Positions 18,468 to 27,201 of a DNA stretch of 64,000 nt are shown here, in pieces. Source of the DNA: Mucilaginibacter sp. OK283 (GTDB taxonomy: Bacteria > Bacteroidota > Bacteroidia > Sphingobacteriales > Sphingobacteriaceae); NCBI RefSeq assembly GCF_900110415.1, contig NZ_FODR01000020.1, positions 23,640-87,639 of the forward strand, given 5' to 3'. Every line of letters begins with the position of its first letter. The first letter of the stretch is position 1. The notes below the pieces were generated by a model, which ran no database searches, had not been told where the DNA came from, and saw only the letters and a program-made list of their open reading frames with translations. The translations under genes and the position numbers were made by a program.

Positions 18468-19424
18468 TTAGGTTGATCGCATTTTATCGCGGATCGCTAT
18501 CACTTTAGGAAAAAGCAAATTGTTTTCAAGATGAAAATTGAATAGCAAATCGTCCTCATAGTCCTGCAAAAGCTTGTATAATATATTGTAGGATGGAGAA
18601 ACATAACGTGGAACCTGGTAATTATTGGTTAGCTGCCTGATAAGGCGAAAATCGGCTGCTATCTTTTCGTGCGAAGCCATTATATCGTAAAAAGCACTTA
18701 AAACAGCTCCCGTTTCATCCTCTGCAAGCGTACGTCCTTTAACATAACATTCTGATAGCTTTACAACATCCGGAAACAACGAGGACTCTTCAATTGATAC
18801 ATCATGCATCAAAACCTTCCCCGCGTTAAAAAAAATTGTGCTAATCTGGCCAATCTGCGGATGGCTTTCTCCATAACTAACAGCCATTTTTTGGGCAAGT
18901 TCGGTTATGAATGGCGTATTTATTTTGATGTATTGGTGATTTAGATTAACAAGGTAACGGCACAAAAAAGCAGGCGCCCAGCTTAATAGGTTTATAGTTT
19001 GTATCATGGGCTGGTTTAAGCACTGTGCCAGCTGCTGGCGCAGGTCATTTATATCCAAATGATCATCAAGACAAACCTCTTCCAACGTCCTCTTTCCGTT
19101 GCAGCTGAAGTCAATGCCCAACCTTTTAAACACCGTGGCATGCCGGTAATCTTTAGATACTATATCGCCTATGGTTTCATTATTTACCCAGGCCGTTTTC
19201 CGGGTGACCTGAACACGCCAAACTTCGGGCCCATCATGCAGTGTTTCCCAGCCAAACGCATACTTACACTCTGCCAGTAAACGAAAATAAAGCGGCCGCG
19301 GGTTTTGGTCATGATTTATTACTATTGATTGACCAATCTCCAACGCACTTAGCTTTTCAAAAATATCAACGTGCGTTGTGTCTGGAACAATCATCCTAAC
19401 ATCAAAAGTTTCCGGCCTATTCAT
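18468..19424 (-). CDS. ric: DUF2249-ScdA_N-hemerythrin protein, iron-sulfur cluster repair (Ric) type
   Basis: About 318 aa from the ATG at 19424. Three parts: a DUF2249 domain (FDVRMIVPDTTHVDIFEKL...IVINHDQNPRPLYFRL), an ScdA_N domain (TIGDIVSKDYRHATVFKRLGIDFSCNGKRTLEEVC) and a C-terminal hemerythrin-like di-iron four-helix domain (NHQYIK, HDVSIEESSLFP, SHEKIAADF, HLENNLLFP). Ric proteins restore iron-sulfur clusters damaged by NO or oxidants. An upstream ATG at 19433 lies inside the predicted -7 box, so the shorter start is preferred; transcription would then begin almost at the ATG. The gene is divergent from ccoI and shares its FNR-like operator. Confidence 0.88.
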   Translation of the reverse strand: MNRPETFDVRMIVPDTTHVDIFEKLSALEIGQSIVINHDQNPRPLYFRLLAECKYAFGWETLHDGPEVWRVQVTRKTAWVNNETIGDIVSKDYRHATVFKRLGIDFSCNGKRTLEEVCLDDHLDINDLRQQLAQCLNQPMIQTINLLSWAPAFLCRYLVNLNHQYIKINTPFITELAQKMAVSYGESHPQIGQISTIFFNAGKVLMHDVSIEESSLFPDVVKLSECYVKGRTLAEDETGAVLSAFYDIMASHEKIAADFRLIRQLTNNYQVPRYVSPSYNILYKLLQDYEDDLLFNFHLENNLLFPKVIAIRDKMRST

Positions 19425-19430
19425 CAACAA

Positions 19431-19526
19431 CAAATCTATCAGCGTTCATGCTCCCAAAAAATGACGAGGGTCACTTTAGCCCATAACGTCCATCATTTAA
19501 ACTCCCGCCCTGAAAATGGACTTTTG
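19431..19526. promoter_or_regulatory. Shared divergent FNR-like operator (19462-19473) for ric and ccoI
   Basis: The operator TGACGAGGGTCA has a -7 box on each side. On the plus strand GACTTTTG (19519-19526) is centred 55 bp away and serves ccoI. On the minus strand TAGATTTG (19431-19438), a perfect TAnnTTTG, is centred 33 bp away and serves ric. One operator could thus act as a class I site for one gene and a class II site for the other. Confidence 0.7.
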
Positions 19527-19544
19527 ATAAACCAGAATAAAAAG

Positions 19545-21935
19545 ATGACGAACGACACAATTCTTGTTAAAACATTATGCTACCATTGCGGCGATGAATG
19601 TTTAACTACCTCATTTGTAGCAGATGAAAAACAGTTTTGCTGCCAGGGCTGTAAAAGCGTGTACCAGATTTTGGCAGGCAGCGGCCTTGGCAGTTATTAT
19701 AATTACAACGATCACCCGGGTGCAACCCGGGCACGGGTTAGCAAACGATTTGATTATTTAAGCGAATCATCTATAGTTAACGATTTGTTGGATTATACCG
19801 ATGAGCATATCACTATCATCACTTTATATATACCTCACATTCATTGCAGCTCGTGTTTGTGGCTGCTTGAACAATTAAACAGGTTTAACCCTGCCATACA
19901 TTACTCCAGGGTCGACTTTTTAAAAAAGCAATTAATAGTACGTTTTGATCATCGTATTTGCAGCTTGCAACAGTTGGTAGAGTTGCTTTATGATATCGGT
20001 TACGAACCATTAATCAGCCTGCAGGATGTTATCAAAAAGCAAAACTCAGCCAATAAAGGCAACCTGGTTCAAAAAATAGCTGTGGCCGGTTTTTGCTTTG
20101 GCAATGTTATGTTGCTAAGCTTTCCCGAATATTTTGGCCTTTCGGCCTTTGAGCAAACTTTTAAACATTTTTTTGGCTACCTGAATATAGTATTCACATT
20201 GCCCGTGGTATTTTTTTGTGGTCGCGATTATTTTGTTTCTGCCTTTAATAATTTAAAAGCCAGGACCCTCAATATTGATTTTCCATTAGCGCTGGGCATC
20301 GCTGTACTTTTCATTCGCACCGTAGCCGAAGTATTAGCCCATACCGGGGCCGGATATGCCGATACCCTTTGCGGCCTGGTTTTCTTTTTACTGGTGGGCA
20401 AATTTGTACAGCAAAAAACATATCACCATATTTCGTTCGAGCGCGACTACCGCTCATTTTTTCCCGTTGCAGTACAGGTATTAACCGGCGATACTGAAAA
20501 ACCTATACCCCTGGCACAGCTTGTTACCGGCCAAAGGATATTGATACGCCATAATGAAATTATTCCGGCTGATGCTATCCTGCTAAAAGGAGATGCGCTC
20601 ATTGATTTTAGTTTTGTTACCGGCGAAGCAATCCCTGTAAATAAAACATGGGGCGAAATTATTTACGCGGGAGGGCGGCAAACCGGCGATGCCATTGAGC
20701 TGGAAGTAGTGAAGCCGGTATCGCAAAGCTACCTTACACAGCTTTGGAATAACGAAGCTTTTACCCGGAAACAGGATAGCAGAACGAAGACCTTTAGTGA
20801 AACAATTAGCAAATACTTTACAATAGCGCTGCTGATTATTGCATTTGGGGCATTATTGGCTTGGCTATTTACCGATTACCGGCGGGGAATTGATGCTTTT
20901 ACTGCCGTACTTATAATTGCCTGCCCCTGCGCCCTTGCCCTAAGCACGCCCTTTACCATGGCCGCGGCACTAAGCATATTTGACAGGAACCTTTTTTACC
21001 TTAAAAATACCCGGATTGTTGAACAACTGGCCGCCATTGACACTATTGTAATGGATAAAACCGGCACTATATCAACAGGTAACAGCAAAAGCGTAGTAAT
21101 ACAAGGCCAGCTTACCGAAAAACAAAAACAGTTGATATACAGTGCCTGCCGTAACTCGATACATCCCCTAAGCCGAATGATCTGTCAATTTTTAGGCGAC
21201 TATAAAAAGCTGCCGGTAGCAGATTATAAAGAGATTCCCGGTAAGGGAATTACAGCAACTGTAGAAAGCAATACTTTACGCATGGGTAGCGGGGCCTTCG
21301 TATTTGGCTTTGCCGAAGGTGGCGTGCGCAATACCAGTGTGCATATAATGATTAATAACCATTACCTGGGGTATTTTCAATTTGCGCAGGAATACAGGGC
21401 GGGGATGGAAAACATCGGCTCGCTAACTAATAACTATGACCTGTTTTTGCTTTCAGGCGATCATGATCATGAACGTACAGACCTGGTACAATTTTTTAAG
21501 GCAGATAAAGCCATGCATTTTAACCAGTCGCCCCAGGATAAGCTGGAGTTTATAAAAGCGCTTCAGCAAAAAGGGAAACAAGTTTTAATGCTGGGCGATG
21601 GATTAAATGATTCGGGTGCACTAAAACAAAGCGATGCCGGGATAGCGGTTACAGACGATGTAAACAACTTTTCGCCGGGCTGTGATGCTATTTTAGATGG
21701 AAAATCATTTAGCAAACTGCCAGCTTTCCTTCGCTTTGCCAGGGATACGGTAAACGTTATCCGCCTGTCGTTCCTCATCTCCCTTACTTACAATATCATA
21801 GGCCTTAGTTACGCGGTTACCGGTCATTTATCTCCTTTAATAGCCGCCATATTAATGCCATTGAGTACTGTTACCATTATTTCATTTACTACGCTGGCAA
21901 CCCATTTTGCAGCCAAAAAACGAAAACTCATATGA
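19545..21935 (+). CDS. ccoI: CcoI/FixI-type copper-transporting P1B ATPase for cbb3 oxidase assembly
   Basis: 797 aa from the ATG at 19545; the frame is open further upstream, but that would overlap the operator. An N-terminal zinc-ribbon-like domain seen in oxidase-linked ATPases (CYHCGDEC, CCQGCKSVY) precedes an HMA domain with a CxxC metal site (HCSSCLWLLEQL), membrane helices, the phosphatase motif TGEA, the metal-binding CPC in IIACPCALALSTPF, the phosphorylation motif DKTGT and the hinge GDGLNDSGA. CcoI proteins move copper needed for the CuB centre of cbb3 oxidase. It overlaps ccoS by 4 nt and is preceded by an FNR-like promoter. Confidence 0.95.
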   Translation: MTNDTILVKTLCYHCGDECLTTSFVADEKQFCCQGCKSVYQILAGSGLGSYYNYNDHPGATRARVSKRFDYLSESSIVNDLLDYTDEHITIITLYIPHIHCSSCLWLLEQLNRFNPAIHYSRVDFLKKQLIVRFDHRICSLQQLVELLYDIGYEPLISLQDVIKKQNSANKGNLVQKIAVAGFCFGNVMLLSFPEYFGLSAFEQTFKHFFGYLNIVFTLPVVFFCGRDYFVSAFNNLKARTLNIDFPLALGIAVLFIRTVAEVLAHTGAGYADTLCGLVFFLLVGKFVQQKTYHHISFERDYRSFFPVAVQVLTGDTEKPIPLAQLVTGQRILIRHNEIIPADAILLKGDALIDFSFVTGEAIPVNKTWGEIIYAGGRQTGDAIELEVVKPVSQSYLTQLWNNEAFTRKQDSRTKTFSETISKYFTIALLIIAFGALLAWLFTDYRRGIDAFTAVLIIACPCALALSTPFTMAAALSIFDRNLFYLKNTRIVEQLAAIDTIVMDKTGTISTGNSKSVVIQGQLTEKQKQLIYSACRNSIHPLSRMICQFLGDYKKLPVADYKEIPGKGITATVESNTLRMGSGAFVFGFAEGGVRNTSVHIMINNHYLGYFQFAQEYRAGMENIGSLTNNYDLFLLSGDHDHERTDLVQFFKADKAMHFNQSPQDKLEFIKALQQKGKQVLMLGDGLNDSGALKQSDAGIAVTDDVNNFSPGCDAILDGKSFSKLPAFLRFARDTVNVIRLSFLISLTYNIIGLSYAVTGHLSPLIAAILMPLSTVTIISFTTLATHFAAKKRKLI

Positions 21936-22093
21936 ACATCATTTATTTTTTAATTGGCTGCAGCGTTTTGCTCGCGCTGATATTTTTAGCCGCCTTTTTC
22001 TGGGCGCAGCGCAGCGGTCAAAATGATGACCTGTACACACCATCTATGCGTATCCTGCTTGATGATGACGATGCTGAAGCCGATAAAAAGTGA
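21932..22093 (+). CDS. ccoS: CcoS/FixS-type cbb3 oxidase assembly protein
   Basis: 53 aa: MNIIYFLIGCSVLLALIF start, one transmembrane helix, then AAFFWAQRSGQNDDLYTPSMRILLDDDD. The FFWA...GQ-DDL signature is typical of CcoS, required for cofactor insertion into cbb3 oxidase. Its ATG overlaps the ccoI stop (ATGA). Its own TGA stop (22091-22093) is the first half-site of the operator for ccoNO. Confidence 0.93.
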   Translation: MNIIYFLIGCSVLLALIFLAAFFWAQRSGQNDDLYTPSMRILLDDDDAEADKK

Positions 22094-22155
22094 TGCTAAT
22101 CACTTTTAAAGCAAACTGTCATCATTCTGTCACCCATTGCACTTCAATAATTTTA
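22086..22155 (+). promoter_or_regulatory. FNR-like operator (22091-22102) and -7 box (22148-22155) for the cco operon
   Basis: Perfect 9-bp arms AAAAGTGAT and ATCACTTTT around GCTA, core TGATGCTAATCA. A -7 box TAATTTTA is centred exactly 55 bp downstream of the operator centre. The left TGA doubles as the ccoS stop codon. Confidence 0.75.
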
Positions 22156-22178
22156 CACCCATAAAAAGATAACATTTT

Positions 22179-24305
22179 ATGCAGCCCGAAAAATTTTACT
22201 ATGACAACAAAATCGTCCGGAATTTTGGTATCGCTACCGTAATCTGGGGGATAATCGGCATGACTGTAGGCTTAATTGTAGCCATTCAGCTTTATCACCC
22301 GGCCGCCAACATGGGTAACCAGTACACTACATACGGTCGTATCCGTCCGTTACATACCAATGCGGTAATATTTGCCTTTGTGGGCAATGCCATTTTTATG
22401 GGCGTTTATTATTCGCTGCAACGCCTGCTCAAAGCAAGGATGTTTAGCGATGTACTTAGCCAAATCCATTTTTGGGGATGGCAGCTTATTATTTTATCGG
22501 CAGTTATTACACTTCCCTTAGGTTTAACTACATCACATGAATATGCCGAACTGGAATGGCCTATAGATATTGCCATCACCGTAATTTGGGTGGTGTTTGG
22601 CTGGAACATGTTTGGCACCATATTTAAACGCCGCGAAAGACATTTATACGTAGCCATTTGGTTTTACATAGCCACTTTTGTTACCATAGCCGTGTTACAC
22701 ATTGTAAACTCATTTGAGTTACCGGTATCTGCATTTAAAAGCTATATGGTTTATGCCGGCGTTCAGGATGCATTAGTGCAATGGTGGTATGGCCACAATG
22801 CTGTTGCGTTTTTCCTGACCACCCCTTACCTGGGTATGATGTATTACTTTTTGCCCAAAATGGCCAACCGCCCTATTTACTCCTATAAATTAAGTATCCT
22901 GCACTTTTGGGCGCTTATATTTATCTACATATGGGCCGGCCCTCACCACCTTTTATATACCACCTTACCCGGCTGGGCACAATCATTAGGTGTAGCTTTT
23001 TCTATAATGCTGATAGCGCCAAGCTGGGGCGGTATGATAAACGGATTATTAACCCTGCGCGGTTCATGGGATAAGGTAAGGGACGATGTGATCCTTAAAT
23101 TTATGGTTGTAGGTTTAACCGCCTACGGTATGGCCACTTTTGAAGGCCCTATGCTTTCGCTTAAACAAGTAAACGGTATAGCGCACTTTAGCGACTGGAT
23201 TATTGCACACGTGCACGTTGGCGCTTTAGGCTGGAATGGTTTCTTAACCTTTGCTATCCTGTACTGGTTAATCCCACGTATTTATAAAACAGAGTTGTTC
23301 TCTAAAAAAATGGCTTCGTTCCACTTCTGGATAGGCACACTGGGTATCCTATTTTATGCCATACCCATGTACTGGGCCGGTTTTACACAAAGCCTGATGC
23401 TGAAAGAGTTTACCGCCGAAGGCATGCTGAAATATCCAAACTTTTTGGAGTCTACATTGCAGATATTGCCTATGCACATGATGCGGTCTGCAGGCGGCGC
23501 TATGTATTTATTGGGTGTAATAGTAATGGCTTATAACCTTACCCGCACAGCCTTGCAAGGCAAGCTGGTTGCCGATGAAGCAGCGCAGGCAATGCCACTT
23601 GAGCCCGTTCATATGATTGCGAGGGAAAACAGCTGGCATCGCAGGCTGGAACGTAAACCCATACAAATGCTCATTGCTGCCCTGTTGGTTATCCTTGTAG
23701 GCACCTTTATCGAACTGATGCCAACGCTAACTGTATCTTCAAATATCCCAACCATTGCCGCTGTAAAACCTTATACACCACTTGAACTTCAGGGCCGCGA
23801 CTTATACATTCGCGAGGGTTGTGTTGGCTGCCACTCGCAAACTATCCGCCCTTTCAGGTCTGAAACAGAACGGTATGGGGAATATAGCAAGGCCGGCGAA
23901 TTTGTGTACGATCACCCGTTTTTATGGGGATCGAAACGTACCGGACCCGACCTGGCCCGCGAAGGTCAAAAATATGGTAACGCATGGCACTACAATCACC
24001 TGATGGATCCGCGCCTGATGTCGCCGGGAAGCATCATGCCTAATTACGACTGGCTGATAACCCAAAACCTGGATACGGCATCAACCCGCGCAAAAATAAA
24101 CGCTATGCGCAAATTAGGTGTACCATATCCGGCAGGTTATGAAAACATAGCTAACCAGGACCTCGAAAAACAGGAAAAAGAAATTAGGGACAACCTTTAT
24201 GCCGACCACATTAAGGTTAAAAGCAACAAGGAAATCATCGCCCTAATTGCTTACCTGCAACGGTTAGGAACAGACATTAAAGCAAACAAAACTGCCAATA
24301 AATAA
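22179..24305 (+). CDS. ccoNO: Fused CcoN-CcoO subunits of cbb3-type cytochrome c oxidase
   Basis: 708 aa. Residues 1 to about 470 are the haem-copper oxidase subunit I with twelve or so membrane helices and the conserved haem/CuB histidines (RPLHTNAV, WWYGHNAV, GPHHLLYT, HVHVGALGWNG). Residues about 490-708 are the membrane-anchored mono-haem cytochrome c subunit, haem motif CVGCH at Cys548, Cys551 and His552, with SPGSIMPNYDWL supplying the Met ligand. The fusion is usual in Bacteroidota. The enzyme reduces oxygen at low tension. It begins the ccoNO-Q-P-G-H operon. Confidence 0.97.
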   Translation: MQPEKFYYDNKIVRNFGIATVIWGIIGMTVGLIVAIQLYHPAANMGNQYTTYGRIRPLHTNAVIFAFVGNAIFMGVYYSLQRLLKARMFSDVLSQIHFWGWQLIILSAVITLPLGLTTSHEYAELEWPIDIAITVIWVVFGWNMFGTIFKRRERHLYVAIWFYIATFVTIAVLHIVNSFELPVSAFKSYMVYAGVQDALVQWWYGHNAVAFFLTTPYLGMMYYFLPKMANRPIYSYKLSILHFWALIFIYIWAGPHHLLYTTLPGWAQSLGVAFSIMLIAPSWGGMINGLLTLRGSWDKVRDDVILKFMVVGLTAYGMATFEGPMLSLKQVNGIAHFSDWIIAHVHVGALGWNGFLTFAILYWLIPRIYKTELFSKKMASFHFWIGTLGILFYAIPMYWAGFTQSLMLKEFTAEGMLKYPNFLESTLQILPMHMMRSAGGAMYLLGVIVMAYNLTRTALQGKLVADEAAQAMPLEPVHMIARENSWHRRLERKPIQMLIAALLVILVGTFIELMPTLTVSSNIPTIAAVKPYTPLELQGRDLYIREGCVGCHSQTIRPFRSETERYGEYSKAGEFVYDHPFLWGSKRTGPDLAREGQKYGNAWHYNHLMDPRLMSPGSIMPNYDWLITQNLDTASTRAKINAMRKLGVPYPAGYENIANQDLEKQEKEIRDNLYADHIKVKSNKEIIALIAYLQRLGTDIKANKTANK

Positions 24306-24313
24306 TCACCATC

Positions 24314-24502
24314 ATGTTTAAGCAATTTACAGAAAACATCAACGCAAACCAGGCATACCTGCTGTTCTCGTTGGGGATATTCTTTGTGTTTTTTATTGTA
24401 GTAACCATTATGCTCATTCGCATCAGGAAGCCACATGTTCAATATATGAGCGATTTGCCATTAGAAGATAGTTTAACAGATCAACAACCTTTTCAGTCAT
24501 GA
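24314..24502 (+). CDS. ccoQ: CcoQ-like small membrane subunit
   Basis: 62 aa with one transmembrane helix (YLLFSLGIFFVFFIVVTIMLI) followed by a basic segment (RIRKPHVQ) and an acidic tail. Position between ccoNO and ccoP, size and topology identify it as the CcoQ-type subunit; sequence conservation in this family is low. It starts 8 nt after ccoNO and its stop overlaps the ccoP start (ATGA). Confidence 0.85.
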   Translation: MFKQFTENINANQAYLLFSLGIFFVFFIVVTIMLIRIRKPHVQYMSDLPLEDSLTDQQPFQS

Positions 24503-25398
24503 AGTACCAACGCATTATATTAATATCAGCATTTGTATTATTTATTCAGCCCGTTATGGCTGATGGTCTTATTCCGGGTGATGTAATGAATTATATTGCT
24601 TATGGAGTTGTTGTTGGCATGTTGCTGCTTTTTTTAATAGCTATGCTGGTACTGGTAAAAACCTTTAACGTTTTAGCACGTGTAATGCTTAAACAGCAGG
24701 GATTATCAGAAGCCGAAATAGCCGAGCAAATGAACCCTGTTAAGGAAAAGAAAGCCAGGAAACCAAAAGCAGAAGTTTGGCAAAAGCTTCTTTCACTCAG
24801 GCCCCTGGAAGAGGAACATGAACTCCTTATACAGCATGATTACGATGGCATACAGGAACTTGACAACCCAATACCCGGCTGGTTTATGTATCTTTTTTAT
24901 GGCACCATTATTTTTGGAGCAGGCTACCTGCTTAACTACCATGTATTTAAAACCGGGCAGTTGCAATATGCCGAGTATAAAACAGAAATGGCACAGGCCG
25001 ACATCGAAAAAAAGGCGTTCCTGAGCAAAGCCGCCAACCGGGTTGATGAAAACACGGTAAAACTGGTGAAAGATCCGGCGGTACTTGCAGCTGGCGAGGG
25101 GATATTTAAAACCAATTGCGTTGCTTGTCACGGCGATCATGCCCAGGGAAATGTTGGCCCCAACCTTACAGATGATTTTTGGCTGCACGGCAGCAAAATA
25201 AACGATTTGTTTAAAACCATTAAATACGGAGTGCTTGCCAAAGGGATGCCAACCTGGGAAAAACAATTATCGCCAAAGCAAATTGCCGATGTGGCCAACT
25301 ACGTTAAATCATTACACGGTACTCACCCCGCTGGCGCAAAAGAGCCGCAGGGAACAAAAGAGACCGATACAGACGATAAACTTGCAGCAAATAAATAA
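24499..25398 (+). CDS. ccoP: CcoP-type cytochrome c subunit with a single haem motif
   Basis: 299 aa. An N-terminal hydrophobic segment and a second helix (GVVVGMLLLFLIAMLVLV), a cytosolic stretch, a third helix in the conserved CcoP N-terminal domain (DNPIPGWFMYLFYGTIIFGAGYLL), then one cytochrome c domain with CVACH at Cys207, Cys210 and His211 and GMPTWEK for the Met ligand. The proteobacterial protein has two haems; only one CxxCH is present here. The tail after residue 280 is Lys/Asp/Thr-rich. It passes electrons to the catalytic subunit. Confidence 0.93.
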   Translation: MKYQRIILISAFVLFIQPVMADGLIPGDVMNYIAYGVVVGMLLLFLIAMLVLVKTFNVLARVMLKQQGLSEAEIAEQMNPVKEKKARKPKAEVWQKLLSLRPLEEEHELLIQHDYDGIQELDNPIPGWFMYLFYGTIIFGAGYLLNYHVFKTGQLQYAEYKTEMAQADIEKKAFLSKAANRVDENTVKLVKDPAVLAAGEGIFKTNCVACHGDHAQGNVGPNLTDDFWLHGSKINDLFKTIKYGVLAKGMPTWEKQLSPKQIADVANYVKSLHGTHPAGAKEPQGTKETDTDDKLAANK

Positions 25399-25400
25399 CC

Positions 25401-26774
25401 ATGGACGGATTACTGGTAGCGAAAGAGACGAATAAGCGCAAGTGGATATACCCGCTAATCCGTAAAGGAAAACTATATAAATGGCGCTCGTGGATTAGCT
25501 ATGGCTACCTGCTGCTATTTTTTGCAGGCCCGCTTATCAGGATCAACGGGCAACCATTGCTGCTGCTGAATTTTATGGAGAGGCATTTTGTTATCCTGGG
25601 GCAGGTTTTCTGGCCCCAGGATATCTTCCTGTTTGTTTTGGCATCGCTGGTATTTGTGGTGTGCGTGGTATTGTTTACTATCGCTTTCGGCCGTGTTTTT
25701 TGCGGCTGGATTTGTCCGCAAACCATCTTTATGGAAATGTTTTTCAGAAAGATTGAGAACTGGATTGAAGGAGATGGCAGCAAACAAAAAAAATTAGACG
25801 CAGGCCCCTGGACCAAAGAAAAAATACTGAAAAAGGGGAGCAAACATTTGCTGTTCATCATATTCTCGTTCCTGATAGCTAACACCTTTTTAGCTTACCT
25901 TGTAGGCAGCGATGTATTATTTAAAATAATAACCGAACCGGTACAGCTGCACCTGGTTGGCTTTTTAAGCATCTGGGTTTTTACTATTGTTTTTTACCTG
26001 GTTTACAGCCAGGTAAGGGAGCTGGTTTGTACGGTAGCATGCCCCTACGGACGCCTGCAAGGTGTACTACTGGATAGGGATACCCTGGTGGTAGCCTATG
26101 ATGAGGTGCGCGGAGAACCAAGGGGAAAGCTTTCAAAAACAGCCAATAATGGCCCCAAAAAAGGCGATTGCGTAGATTGTGGCCTGTGCGTATCTGTATG
26201 CCCTACCGGCATAGATATAAGGCAGGGCACACAAATGGAATGTATTAACTGTACTGCGTGTATTGATGTTTGCAACGAGGTAATGGATAAAATCCATAAA
26301 CCGCTTAACTTGATTGGATTTTACTCGGAAAACATGATCCACAAGCAGCAGAAACCGTCGTTTACCGGCAGGATGATGGGCTATAGCGGAATCATTATTG
26401 TTTTAATGACGGTGCTTTGTTACTTCATTTTCAGCAGGGGCGATATGGACCTTGCGGTTATGCGCAGCGCCGGCATGTTGTACCAGGAACAAAAAAATGG
26501 TATTATAAGTAATATTTATAATGCCGAGGTTATAAACAAATCAAACCAAAGCCGCGATATTACCATACAACCTAACGATCCGGCTATAAAGATAAAATAC
26601 ATCCAGACACCCGGAAAAATAGCTGCCGGAAGCTCGGTTAAAACCGTGTTTTTCCTGATGATCCCGGCCACGCATATCAAATCGGCAAAAACGGATGTCA
26701 AAATCAACCTGGTATTAAATAACAAAGTAATTCAAACGGTCAGTACAGCGTTTGTAGGGCCACCAAATGATTAA
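25401..26774 (+). CDS. ccoG: CcoG/FixG/RdxA-type polyferredoxin membrane protein
   Basis: 457 aa starting 2 nt after ccoP. N-terminal membrane helices with FGRVFCGWICPQTIFMEM and CPYGRLQGVLLD, then a 2[4Fe-4S] ferredoxin region (CVDCGLCVSVCPTG, CINCTACIDVCNEVM), another helix and a C-terminal Ig-like domain (FixG_C). The family is implicated in copper reduction for cbb3 oxidase assembly. It overlaps the following ccoH by 8 nt. Confidence 0.95.
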   Translation: MDGLLVAKETNKRKWIYPLIRKGKLYKWRSWISYGYLLLFFAGPLIRINGQPLLLLNFMERHFVILGQVFWPQDIFLFVLASLVFVVCVVLFTIAFGRVFCGWICPQTIFMEMFFRKIENWIEGDGSKQKKLDAGPWTKEKILKKGSKHLLFIIFSFLIANTFLAYLVGSDVLFKIITEPVQLHLVGFLSIWVFTIVFYLVYSQVRELVCTVACPYGRLQGVLLDRDTLVVAYDEVRGEPRGKLSKTANNGPKKGDCVDCGLCVSVCPTGIDIRQGTQMECINCTACIDVCNEVMDKIHKPLNLIGFYSENMIHKQQKPSFTGRMMGYSGIIIVLMTVLCYFIFSRGDMDLAVMRSAGMLYQEQKNGIISNIYNAEVINKSNQSRDITIQPNDPAIKIKYIQTPGKIAAGSSVKTVFFLMIPATHIKSAKTDVKINLVLNNKVIQTVSTAFVGPPND

Positions 26775-27201
26775 AAAGATGAATTGGGGAAAAGGATTAA
26801 TTGCGGGCATGGCCATGTTCATGCTGTTTATCATATTTATGTGCGTAAAAATGTTTGCTTTACCAGCCGATGAATATGACCACCATTATTATGAAAAAGG
26901 GCTTAATTTTGATAAAGATTATGCAAAAGAAAAACAGGTTGTTACAGACCATGCCCAACCGGTAATACGCATAAACGGCAAACAGGTAAGCATAACCTTT
27001 ATAGCGCCCGCAACAGGCAGCGTTAAATTCATTCGCCCTTCCAGCCAGGCGCTCGATAAAACCTTCTCCATAAACACCGAACTCGGCAAAACTGCCAATC
27101 TCGATGCTGCTGCTCTTGTTAAAGGCCGTTGGAATATGGTATTGGAATGGAAGAGCGACCGAAAATTGTACCTGTACGAAAAGGAAGTAGATATAGAATG
27201 A
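26767..27201 (+). CDS. ccoH: FixH/CcoH-type cbb3 oxidase assembly protein
   Basis: 144 aa: one N-terminal membrane helix (GLIAGMAMFMLFIIFMCVKMF), then ADEYDHHYYEKGLNFDKDYAKEK, the FixH signature, and a small extracytoplasmic beta domain (GRWNMVLEWKSDRKLYLYEKEVDIE). It stabilises cbb3 assembly intermediates in known systems. Overlaps ccoG upstream by 8 nt and the next gene by 4 nt (ATGA). Confidence 0.92.
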   Translation: MIKKMNWGKGLIAGMAMFMLFIIFMCVKMFALPADEYDHHYYEKGLNFDKDYAKEKQVVTDHAQPVIRINGKQVSITFIAPATGSVKFIRPSSQALDKTFSINTELGKTANLDAAALVKGRWNMVLEWKSDRKLYLYEKEVDIE

